Shown here piece by piece: positions 40,568-47,649 of a stretch of 64,000 bases of DNA; position 1 is the first letter of the stretch, and each line of letters begins with the position of its first letter. The stretch is from contig JAICUB010000012.1 in the NCBI GenBank assembly GCA_025936045.1, positions 62,001 through 126,000 on the forward strand, read 5' to 3'. The translations under genes and the position numbers were made by a program. Below the pieces are notes generated by a model that was not told the DNA's origin, searched no databases, and saw nothing but the letters and a program-made list of their open reading frames with translations. Origin of the DNA: Polyangiaceae bacterium. GTDB taxonomy: Bacteria > Myxococcota_A > Polyangia > Polyangiales > Polyangiaceae.

Positions 40568-40993
40568 ATGACCTCGGTCGGTGAGCACCTCCGGAAGCTG
40601 CGCGAAGAGAAGCGCATGAGCCTCGCGGAGGTTTCGCGCGCCACCCGCGTGCCGCTCGCCAGCGTCGAACGGATCGAGGCAGATCGCTTCGACGAGCTCC
40701 CGGGTGAAGTCTTCGTGCGGGGCTTTTTGCGAGCCTACGCCAAAGCGATCGAGGTGCCGGTCGACGACGTGCTCGCCCGTTACACGGCGAGCCGCCGCGT
40801 CGCGTGGGTGACGCCGCTGCCGATCACGAGCCCGGTGCGGCCGGCGCGCAGCCGTCGCTTCGGCGTCGCGATTGCATTCGTGCTCTTGCTCATTCTGTTC
40901 ACGCTCGCGCTCAGCATCGTGCTCCGGCCCCGCGGCGACGACATGCCGCAAGAGCTTTCGGCGCGCGCGCTGCCCGCGCTCGACGCCTCCTGA
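40568..40993 (+). CDS. RodZ-like helix-turn-helix membrane protein
   Basis: 141 residues. The N-terminal HTH_25/RodZ-type domain (residues 3-70) has VGEHLRKLREEKRMSLAEVS, PLASVERIEADRFDELP and FVRGFLRAYAKAIEVPVDDV. A basic stretch (RPARSRRF) then precedes one TM helix (about 97-119, VAIAFVLLLILFTLALSIVL) and a short outside tail. In RodZ the HTH binds MreB in the cytoplasm. This protein is much shorter than full RodZ because it lacks the periplasmic domain, so a cell-shape role is plausible but unproven. It is followed within four bases by recO. Confidence 0.82.
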   Translation: MTSVGEHLRKLREEKRMSLAEVSRATRVPLASVERIEADRFDELPGEVFVRGFLRAYAKAIEVPVDDVLARYTASRRVAWVTPLPITSPVRPARSRRFGVAIAFVLLLILFTLALSIVLRPRGDDMPQELSARALPALDAS

Positions 40994-40996
40994 CGC

Positions 40997-41731
40997 GTGG
41001 CCGTCGCCCGCGCGCGACCTCAAGACAGCGTTCGCACGACGCGAGCGCTCTTGCTCAAGCGCACGGAGTACGGCGAGGCCGATCTCGTGCTCTCGCTTTT
41101 TACCGAACGCTACGGCCGCGTGTCCGCGCTCGCGCGCGCGGCGCGCAGGAGCACGCGTCGCTTCAGCGGCGCGCTCGAGCCGATGCACACGCTCGACGTG
41201 GGTCTCGAAGAGCGGCCGAAGAGCGAGCTCTTCATGCTGCGTGAAGCGGGCATCGCCGTCGCGCGCACCGGACTCACGGGCAGCCTGGCGCGGCTCGAAG
41301 CAGCAGGAAAAGCGCTGTCGTGGGTGCGCCGCGCCGCGCCGCCGCGGACACCGGAGCCCGAGCTCTGGCTCGCGGTCGAAGGGCTGCTCGACCGCCTCGC
41401 CGAACGCGGCGAAACGCTCGAACCGAAGCGCTTGCTCGCAGCTGCCGGGCTCCGCATCTTGGCGACGCTCGGCTGGGGGCTCGACTTCGAGCGCTGCGTG
41501 CGCTGCGGCAAGGAGTGCCCGCCCGAGCAGGTCGCGCTGCTCGACGCCCAGCACGGCGGACTCGTGTGCCGCGCGTGCGGAGGCGCGCGCCTTCGAATCG
41601 AGGGACCGCTCCGCGAGCGGCTCGCACGCGCGGCCGCCGACGGTGATCCGAACGCGCTCGAGCTCGACGACGCCGAACTCGCCTCCACGCTGGTCGAAGC
41701 GGTGCTCAAGGCGCACGCGGGGCTCGAGTGA
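40997..41731 (+). CDS. recO: DNA repair protein RecO
   Basis: 244 residues. An N-terminal OB fold (TRALLLKRTEYGEADLVLSL, FTERYGRVSALARAARRSTR) is followed by a helical domain and a C-terminal zinc-binding module with CVRCGKEC and CRACGG. RecO works with RecF and RecR to load RecA on SSB-coated single-stranded DNA in gap repair. GTG at 40997 begins three bases after the RodZ-like stop, and its TGA overlaps the GTG of murJ. All family features are present at normal length. Confidence 0.92.
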   Translation: MAVARARPQDSVRTTRALLLKRTEYGEADLVLSLFTERYGRVSALARAARRSTRRFSGALEPMHTLDVGLEERPKSELFMLREAGIAVARTGLTGSLARLEAAGKALSWVRRAAPPRTPEPELWLAVEGLLDRLAERGETLEPKRLLAAAGLRILATLGWGLDFERCVRCGKECPPEQVALLDAQHGGLVCRACGGARLRIEGPLRERLARAAADGDPNALELDDAELASTLVEAVLKAHAGLE

Positions 41732-43377
41732 AGAATGCTAGAAGGACGAGCGTGAACGAGCGAACCGCCGTCCCGTCCGCGGAGGCCGGCGAGCGCAGGC
41801 GGATCGCCAAGAGCGCCGGTATCGTGGCGACCGGGACGCTCGCGAGCCGCCTGCTCGGCCTCGGCCGCGACCAGACGATCGCAGCGCTATTTCCGCGCGC
41901 CGTGACCGACGCGTTCTTCGTCGCGTTCACGATCCCGAACGTCCTCCGGCAGCTGCTCGGGGAAGGCGCGGTGCAGAACGCCGTGCTGCCCGTGCTCGTG
42001 AAGGTGAAGGAGCAAGGCGGGGAGAGCGAAGCGCGCCGCTTTTTCCGGGCCGTGCGCGGCGTCTCGCTGCTGGCGCTCGTGGGCACGACCGCGCTCGGCA
42101 TCGGCTTCGCGCCCGCGCTCGTGAATTTGTTCGCGGGCGGCTATGCGAACGTGGCCGGCGAGCTCGAGCGCACGGTGCTGCTCACGCGCTGGGTCTTCCC
42201 TTACATCCTGTGCATGGGCACGGCCGCGCTCGGAGCAGCGGCGCTGAACACGCACGGGCGCTTCGTCGCGACGTCGTTCGCGCCCGCGCTGCTCAACGTT
42301 TCGTTCATCACGCTCGCGCTCGTGTTGCCGCCGCTCTTGGGCGCGCGCGGTTACGATCGCGGGCTCGCGCTCGCGGCCGGCGCGTTGCTCGGCGGCGTGC
42401 TGCAGGTCCTTGCGCAATGGCCGAGCCTTCGAGCGATCGGCTACCTCGAAGCGCCGAGCTTCGAGCTCGCGAACCCTCACGTGCGCGAGGTCGCGCGCCG
42501 CATGGCGCCCCTGCTCGTCGGCATGGGCGTCTACTACGTCGACGTCGTGCTCGCGCGGCGCTTTCTCTCGGAGCTCGGGCTCGGCGCGCAGAGCTACTTC
42601 TCTTGGGCCATGCGGCTCTGCGATTTCCCGCAGGGCATCTTCGTGATGGCGCTGCAGGCCGCGGCGCTGCCGAGCCTCGCGCGCCTCGCCGCTCGCTCGG
42701 ACCTCGACGAGCTCGGGCGTACGTTCGCGTTCGGCATGCGGCTCGCGTTGTTCGTCGCGATCCCGGCGACGGCGCTGTTCGTCGGGCTCGCGGAGCCGCT
42801 CGTGGTGTTGCTCTTCCAGCGCGGCGAGTTCGATCACGAATCGGCGCGCCAGACGGCGCACGCGCTCGTGGCGCAGGGCGCGGGCGTGTGGCTCGTCGCC
42901 GCGGTGCGCCAGCTGCTCGCCGTATATTACGCCGTCGGGGACACGCGCACGCCGGTGTACGTGGCGGCGAGCGATCTGCTCGCGTTCATCGTGCTCGCGC
43001 TCGTCCTGCGCGGTCCGCTCGGCCACGTGGGGGTCGGCTGGGCGGTGAGCGGCTCGAGCGCGGTGCAAGCGCTCCTCCTTTGGGTGCTCCTGGCGCGCAA
43101 GGTTCCGACCATCCGTGGCCAGGGGATTGGGGGGTCGGTCCTACGAGTGCTCGTGGCTTCGGCGGCCGGCGTTGCCGGGGGCCGGGCCGTCGCGGGGGTC
43201 CTCGCTGCCGGCCCAGGCAGCGGCGCGGTTGCCCGCGCGTTGCCGGGTCTTTTGGGCGCGCTCGCTTTCGGGGCTAGCTTCTTGGTCGTGGCATTCGTGT
43301 TGAAGAGCCCCGAGCTCGTCACGCTGTGGACCGAACTGAAGAAGCGCCGCGCGCGCCGACGCGGAGGTGCGGCATGA
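41728..43377 (+). CDS. murJ: lipid II flippase MurJ (MviN)
   Basis: 549 residues from GTG 41728 (GTGA overlap with recO). A polytopic MOP-superfamily protein with 14 or so hydrophobic segments. It contains the family's conserved TLASRLLGLGRDQTIAALFP start, DAFFVAFTIPNVLRQLLGEG, VRQLLAVYYAVGDTRTPVYV and LFQRGEFDHESARQTAHAL. It moves lipid-linked peptidoglycan precursor from the inner to the outer face of the cytoplasmic membrane. Its stop overlaps the ATG of the GTPase gene (ATGA). Assignment is firm; length is normal. Confidence 0.93.
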   Translation: MKNARRTSVNERTAVPSAEAGERRRIAKSAGIVATGTLASRLLGLGRDQTIAALFPRAVTDAFFVAFTIPNVLRQLLGEGAVQNAVLPVLVKVKEQGGESEARRFFRAVRGVSLLALVGTTALGIGFAPALVNLFAGGYANVAGELERTVLLTRWVFPYILCMGTAALGAAALNTHGRFVATSFAPALLNVSFITLALVLPPLLGARGYDRGLALAAGALLGGVLQVLAQWPSLRAIGYLEAPSFELANPHVREVARRMAPLLVGMGVYYVDVVLARRFLSELGLGAQSYFSWAMRLCDFPQGIFVMALQAAALPSLARLAARSDLDELGRTFAFGMRLALFVAIPATALFVGLAEPLVVLLFQRGEFDHESARQTAHALVAQGAGVWLVAAVRQLLAVYYAVGDTRTPVYVAASDLLAFIVLALVLRGPLGHVGVGWAVSGSSAVQALLLWVLLARKVPTIRGQGIGGSVLRVLVASAAGVAGGRAVAGVLAAGPGSGAVARALPGLLGALAFGASFLVVAFVLKSPELVTLWTELKKRRARRRGGAA

Positions 43378-44015
43378 GCGGCAAGCCGCCAGCGCTCGCG
43401 CCCGTCGCCGTGGGCTCCGAGTTCATCGCGAGCGCGAGCCGCGCGGGCGAGCTCCCGCCGTCGCTCGCGGTCGAGGTCGCCTTCGCGGGGCGCTCGAACG
43501 TCGGCAAGAGCACGCTGCTGAATCTCTTGCTCGGCCATCACCTCGCACGCACGAGCTCGGCCCCCGGACGAACCCGCACGCTGAACTTCTTTTCGGTGAA
43601 GACGCGCGGCGGGAGCACACTCACTTTCGTGGACCTGCCGGGCTACGGGTTCGCGCGCCGCAGCAAGGAAGAGAAGCTCGCGTGGGCCGAGCTCGCGGAG
43701 CGCTACCTGCTCGAACGCCCGGCGCTCGCCCTCGTCATCGTGCTCGTCGATGCGCGCCGCGGGCCGGAGCCGGACGATCTCGAGCTCCTCAAGATGCTCA
43801 AGGACGCTACTCCCGGCGGCCGGGCGGCGCCCCGAGTACTCATCGTCGCGACCAAGCTCGACAGGCTGCCGCTTTCGCAACGGAAACCCGCGCTCGCGGC
43901 GATTGCCCGTGGAGGCGTGCGCGTCGTCGGGGTGAGCGCGTCGGATCCGGTGAGCATCGGCGAGCTCTGGCGGCGCCTGCTCGCGAGCCTCGAGCTCGAA
44001 CAGCCGAGCTCGTAG
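43374..44015 (+). CDS. engB: ribosome biogenesis GTPase EngB (YsxC/YihA)
   Basis: 213 residues from ATG 43374, with GGAGG seven bases upstream and ATGA overlap with murJ. G1 is GRSNVGKS (39-46), G2 is in TSSAPGRTRTLNFF, G3 is FVDLPGYGFARRSKEEK (the EngB-specific DLPGYGxA), G4 is VATKLDRL and G5 is GVSAS. EngB binds the large ribosomal subunit during late 50S assembly and is usually essential. The order recO-murJ-engB is compact and probably one transcript. Confidence 0.94.
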   Translation: MSGKPPALAPVAVGSEFIASASRAGELPPSLAVEVAFAGRSNVGKSTLLNLLLGHHLARTSSAPGRTRTLNFFSVKTRGGSTLTFVDLPGYGFARRSKEEKLAWAELAERYLLERPALALVIVLVDARRGPEPDDLELLKMLKDATPGGRAAPRVLIVATKLDRLPLSQRKPALAAIARGGVRVVGVSASDPVSIGELWRRLLASLELEQPSS

Positions 44016-44075
44016 TCTACGCGCGGCTCGCGCGACCGAACACGGGCGCGCGGGCGGGCTCGAGCCTCGCTCGCT

Positions 44076-44900
44076 TCACGGAACGTGACCGGACGCCGCT
44101 GCGCCTTTGAGCTCGGTCCGGCAGTCGCCGTACAGCACGAAGTGCGCGCCCGTCTCCGACTGTTCGAAGCGCCATGCTGGCCCGCCGCGCGCGCGGAAAT
44201 ACTCGATGCGCGCGAGCCGGTCGCTCCTGATGCCGCGCTCGAGGGCGCGCTGCCAGATCGTCGCGAGCGTGCATTGCGGATCGGGGAGCGGCTCGGGCTG
44301 CTTCGGCGGACACGGCGTGCTCGGCTGATCGGCATCGGCGACCAGCCCTTCCTTCCGCAGGCGCACGTCCTGCTTTCCGCAGAGCGGCCGCTGCGGCAAC
44401 GGGCCGACCTCGCTGTCCGGCTGCGGCCCCTGCCCGGGCGGGCTCTGAAACGCGTACCGCACGCGGACGGGCCCCTCGGTGAGATCGACCTTGCCGTCGC
44501 TGCTCACCCCTTCGGCCGTGAAGCCGCGCAGAAGATTCCGACGCGTCACCTTGCGGGCGGCGGGCAGGGTCGCCGTCACGTCCACGTGCGCCGGCCAGCC
44601 CACGATGCCCTCGGTGGTGGGTGGGCCGGGAGGCGCGCTCGTTTCCGGCCGCGACGCGTGCTTCGCCCAGAGCGAGACGGCGATGCCGATGAGAAACGTC
44701 ACCCCGACGATGGCCATGCCGAGCCACTTGTCACGCTGCCGCGCGAGGACCTCGCCCATCACCGGATCGGCGGGAGACACGGAGGGCGGCTCAGGGGCGT
44801 GCATCGGCCGCGCGCCCGGCGCGGCGCCGAAATCGGGCAGGAGCTCCGGGCTCGGCGGCGCAGCAGCGGGCTCGGTCGGGGGTGCTTCCGGATCGCTCAT
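44076..44900 (-). CDS. single-pass membrane protein of unknown function
   Basis: 274 residues from ATG 44900. A Pro/Ala/Glu-rich cytoplasmic tail (about 1-60) precedes one TM helix (about 61-79, WLGMAIVGVTFLIGIAVSLW). A periplasmic region of about 190 residues follows, with VTRRNLLRGFTAEGVSSDGK, VRVRYAFQSPPGQG and several isolated cysteines (LCGKQD, STPCPP, QCTL, YGDCRTEL). No family is recognised. It converges with engB and is divergent from tRNA-Val. The topology is inferred from the single hydrophobic stretch and the preceding Lys/Arg. Confidence 0.72.
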   Translation of the reverse strand: MSDPEAPPTEPAAAPPSPELLPDFGAAPGARPMHAPEPPSVSPADPVMGEVLARQRDKWLGMAIVGVTFLIGIAVSLWAKHASRPETSAPPGPPTTEGIVGWPAHVDVTATLPAARKVTRRNLLRGFTAEGVSSDGKVDLTEGPVRVRYAFQSPPGQGPQPDSEVGPLPQRPLCGKQDVRLRKEGLVADADQPSTPCPPKQPEPLPDPQCTLATIWQRALERGIRSDRLARIEYFRARGGPAWRFEQSETGAHFVLYGDCRTELKGAAASGHVP

Positions 44901-44965
44901 CGGGAGCGCTCGTCTACTACTATTGCGGGAAGAAGCCGAGCGCGCTACACAGGCGGCGGTCTTTC

Positions 44966-45037
44966 GGGCGCATAACTCAGCGGTAGAGTGCGTCCTTCAC
45001 ACGGACGAAGCCGCAGGTTCGATCCCTGCTGCGCCCA
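44966..45037 (+). tRNA. tRNA-Val (anticodon CAC)
   Basis: A 72-nt cloverleaf. The acceptor stem is GGGCGCA/TGCGCCC, the D-loop contains CAGCGGTAGAG, the anticodon stem CGTCC/GGACG surrounds TTCACAC (anticodon CAC), and the T-arm is GCAGG-TTCGATC-CCTGC. CCA is not encoded. A strong hairpin follows at 45059-45093. Confidence 0.95.
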
Positions 45038-45058
45038 CCGGAGGTCCCAGCGGCACGA

Positions 45059-45093
45059 AGCCCCCTGTTCCAGCTTGCTCGAACAGCGGGGCT
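45059..45093 (+). terminator. hairpin terminator after tRNA-Val
   Basis: AGCCCCCTGTTC pairs with GAACAGCGGGGCT (12 bp, one bulged C) around a 10-base loop, 21 bases past the tRNA. It is followed by CTGTCTG. Part of it overlaps the possible leader region of the next small lipoprotein gene. Confidence 0.7.
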
Positions 45094-45130
45094 CTGTCTG
45101 GCCGCGATCGCGTGCGGCACGCCCACGACC

Positions 45131-45361
45131 ATGGACACGCGCGTCGTGCTTCCGGGCTATCTGTTCGGCACGCTCGGCGAAGAGGCGTTCGATGTGCGTG
45201 CGTTCTGTCACGGCCAGCCGACCAAGTTCGCGGTCACCACGCCGCCGCGCTACGTCGCCGTCGCCGTGCTCACGCTCGGTATTTACACCCCGCACGAGCT
45301 CGAGCTCGAGTGCCGCGCTGCATCGGCGGCCGCACACGGCATGACGCCGTGGTCCCACTGA
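45131..45361 (+). CDS. Bor-like small protein (start uncertain, possible lipoprotein)
   Basis: 76 residues from ATG 45131. The segment YVAVAVLTLGIYTPHELELEC matches the hallmark LGIYTPxExxxYC end of phage/E. coli Bor-type lipoproteins (PF06291-like), and FGTLGEEAFDVRAFC precedes it as in Bor. Upstream in the same frame, without ATG, GTG or TTG, the codons read LFQLARTAGLCLAAIACGT. That is a convincing lipoprotein signal, so the true start may be a rare CTG at 45065, inside the tRNA terminator. The TGA overlaps the next gene's ATG (TGATG). In E. coli, Bor contributes to serum resistance; the function here is unknown. Confidence 0.68.
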   Translation: MDTRVVLPGYLFGTLGEEAFDVRAFCHGQPTKFAVTTPPRYVAVAVLTLGIYTPHELELECRAASAAAHGMTPWSH

Positions 45362-45714
45362 TGCGTGCGCTCGCCGTGCCCCTCTTTGCCATGAGCCTCG
45401 CCGGTTGTGCCGCCACGCATCTTTACAGCGGCCTTCCGCCGGGCGACCCCCCGCACGGTTACGAGGCGCGCTGGCACTCGTCGTTCTTCTTCGGCACGAC
45501 CGAGGCGAGCGGCCCGTACGATCTCGATCGACTATGTCCGAGCGGTTGGTCCGAGATCCACCTCGCGCCCGACTTTTTCACGAGCGCAGCCGAATTGGCG
45601 ACGCTTTTTCTCTACACGCCCGCCCGCCTCACCATCGTGTGCGCGCGCCCGATCGAGCTCGACAAGCCGCTCCCTCCGCTCGACCCGCGTCACACCCACG
45701 AGGGGCGACCGTGA
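45361..45714 (+). CDS. Bor-like small lipoprotein (tandem paralogue)
   Basis: 117 residues from ATG 45361, overlapping the previous stop by one base. Signal MRALAVPLFAMSLAGC has a perfect lipobox. The mature part contains RWHSSFFFGTTEASGPYDLD, RLCPSGWSEIHLAPDF and LATLFLYTPARLTIVCAR. This aligns in layout with Bor proteins (HHFFxxGxG, a Cys, and a final LGIYTPxxxxVYC-like strand) and with the preceding gene. Its TGA overlaps the GTG of the biotin-carrier gene (GTGA). Probably an outer-membrane lipoprotein; no function is assigned. Confidence 0.75.
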   Translation: MRALAVPLFAMSLAGCAATHLYSGLPPGDPPHGYEARWHSSFFFGTTEASGPYDLDRLCPSGWSEIHLAPDFFTSAAELATLFLYTPARLTIVCARPIELDKPLPPLDPRHTHEGRP

Positions 45715-46211
45715 CGCGGCGCTATTTCGTCACCCGCGGCGGGCGCGAGCGCACGGCCGACGTAGCGGCAACGACACCGGAGCGCTTCCACGTGCGTCTC
45801 GACGCCGGCGCAGGCGAAGCCATGGAAGTGACACTGCTCGGCCGCGGTGACGTGACGACCGTCAGCGTCAACGGCCGCGTTTTCACGCTGCTCCGGGCCG
45901 CAAACGGCGAGGTCGTCGCCGAGCGCACGCGCGCGAGCGCAGCGGCGAGTGCGCGCTCGGCGGAAGCCGGACGGCGCGGCGGCGGCCCGGGCGACGCGGG
46001 CGCGCTCGTGCGCTCACCGATGCCCGGACGCGTGCTCAAAGTGCTCGTCGCCGAGGGTGCGAGCGTTACCGCGGGCGCGCCCGTGATCGTGATCGAAGCC
46101 ATGAAGATGGAGAACGAGCTCGTCGCGGCGCGCTCCGGCGTCGTAAAAAGCGTTCGCGTGAGCGCGGGCGATACGGTCGAACGCGACGCGCCGCTCTTGG
46201 AGATCGAATGA
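45711..46211 (+). CDS. biotin carboxyl carrier-type protein (acyl-CoA carboxylase biotin subunit)
   Basis: 166 residues from GTG 45711. An N-terminal beta-rich region (about 1-70) is joined by an Ala/Gly/Arg hinge to a biotinyl domain with LVRSPMPGRVLKVLVAEGAS, the biotinylation motif EAMKMEN (Lys132) and VVKSVRVSAGDTVERDAPLL. This is the layout of the BCCP-like C-terminal part of acetyl/propionyl-CoA carboxylase alpha chains, here as a separate small protein. The carboxylase partners are not in the window. It overlaps both neighbours by four bases. Confidence 0.88.
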   Translation: MTRRYFVTRGGRERTADVAATTPERFHVRLDAGAGEAMEVTLLGRGDVTTVSVNGRVFTLLRAANGEVVAERTRASAAASARSAEAGRRGGGPGDAGALVRSPMPGRVLKVLVAEGASVTAGAPVIVIEAMKMENELVAARSGVVKSVRVSAGDTVERDAPLLEIE

Positions 46212-47200
46212 CGAGGTCGAAGCTCTCACTCGCGACCCTGCCGACTCCGCTCTGGCGTCACGAACGGCTCGACGCGCTCGCGGGCACCGAAGTGTGGGTG
46301 AAGCGCGACGATCTCACGGCGAGCGGCGCCGCAGGCAACAAGATCCGCAAGCTCGAGTACCTCGCCGCGGAGGCACTCGACCAAAGCGCGAGCGTGCTCG
46401 TCACCTGCGGCGGCCAGCAATCGAACCACGCGCGCGCCACGGCGCTCGTCGCGGCCGAGCTCGGCTTGAAGAGCGTGCTCCTGCTGCGGACCCCCGATCC
46501 TCGAGCGCCCCCGCCCGCCGTCGGCAACCTGCTGCTCGACTACCTCGCGGGCGCCGAAGTGCGCTTCATCACGCCCGCGCAGTACCGTGAACGCGACGCG
46601 CTGATGGCCGAGGTCGCGCGTGAGCTCCGCGAGCGCGGCGAGCGTCCCTACGTCATCCCCGAGGGTGGCTCGAACGGCCTCGGCTCCCTCGGCTACGTCG
46701 ACTGCATGGCGGAAGTGCGCGCTCAGCTCGACGCCGGCCTCGGCGGCGGGCCGCGCGCGTTCGACGCCGTCGTGCATGCCTGTGGCTCCGGCGGCACGGC
46801 GGCCGGCACGGCGCTCGGCGCCCGCGCGCACGGCATCGCGGCCGTGACGCACGCCGTCGCCGTCTGCGACGACCGCGCCTACTTCGAAACCGTCGTGGCG
46901 CGGATCACGGCCGAGACGGTCGCCCTCGCCCCGAACCTCGACCCGAGCGCTCGCCCCTGCATCCACGACGCCTGGAAAGGCCCCGCTTACGGCCTCCCGA
47001 GCGACGACCAAACCGCCTTCATCGTCGAAGTCGCGCGCAACACCGGCCTCCTCGTGGACCCCGTCTACACCGGCAAAGCTCTCTTCGGCCTCACGCGCCT
47101 CGAGCCCAAACCGAAGCGCGTGCTCTTCCTCCATACGGGCGGCATCCCCGGCCTCCTCGCCCAAGCGGAAGCGTTCGCGCCGTACCTGCGAAATCGGTGA
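46208..47200 (+). CDS. dcyD: PLP-dependent D-cysteine desulfhydrase / ACC-deaminase-like enzyme
   Basis: 330 residues from ATG 46208 (ATGA overlap). A fold-type II PLP enzyme with TPLWRHERLDALAGTEVWVK, KRDDLTASGAAGNKIRKLEY (the PLP Lys in GNKxRK), VTCGGQQSNHARATALVAAE, YVIPEGGSNGLGSLGYVDC, VHACGSGGTAAGTALGA (phosphate cup) and DPVYTGKALFGL near the end. These are shared by D-cysteine desulfhydrase, 1-aminocyclopropane-1-carboxylate deaminase and L-cysteate lyase, so the exact substrate is open. D-cysteine desulfhydrase is the commonest assignment. Confidence 0.83.
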   Translation: MTRSKLSLATLPTPLWRHERLDALAGTEVWVKRDDLTASGAAGNKIRKLEYLAAEALDQSASVLVTCGGQQSNHARATALVAAELGLKSVLLLRTPDPRAPPPAVGNLLLDYLAGAEVRFITPAQYRERDALMAEVARELRERGERPYVIPEGGSNGLGSLGYVDCMAEVRAQLDAGLGGGPRAFDAVVHACGSGGTAAGTALGARAHGIAAVTHAVAVCDDRAYFETVVARITAETVALAPNLDPSARPCIHDAWKGPAYGLPSDDQTAFIVEVARNTGLLVDPVYTGKALFGLTRLEPKPKRVLFLHTGGIPGLLAQAEAFAPYLRNR

Positions 47201-47649
47201 CCGCGCGGCGCGCGTCGAAGTCACGGGTACCTTTTTTGGATTGAGGGGCGACCGCTGGTGCTCGCCGAAATGTCGCCGCCGCACGCCGTTCCACCTCGCA
47301 AGCGAGTCAGCCTCGCTCGACGCGTCACGCCATCGCCCGTCGACGTGCCCCCCAAAATCCCCTACTCCCATCCGCTCCCGCTCCCGCTCCAGCGCTGCGA
47401 GCCACGCCGTGTGCGCGACAGTCCGAGCGGTGCGCGACGGACGGTGTTCGGCTCCGTCTATGGCCCACCACTCGAGGACGAACTCGAACCCCATCTGCTC
47501 AATTCGAGTTCGCTCGGATCGCGCCGCACGAGTAACGGGCGGCCGAAGCGGCGCTCGGTTCCGCGCGGCGCGTCGCGATACTGATCGCGGCTGTTTCGTT
47601 GGCTGCGGCCGCTTTCGTTGGCTCGCCTCGTTCGCGGCGCGGCTCCCGC
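47201..47649. other. 449-bp gene-free stretch between convergent genes
   Basis: No supportable gene is seen. The open frames on both strands have mixed composition and no domain or ribosome-binding site. Near 47590-47640 GTTGGCTGCGGCCGCTTTCG-type sequence recurs in short imperfect copies. The tail may simply separate the convergent dcyD-like and membrane-transferase genes. Confidence 0.4.
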
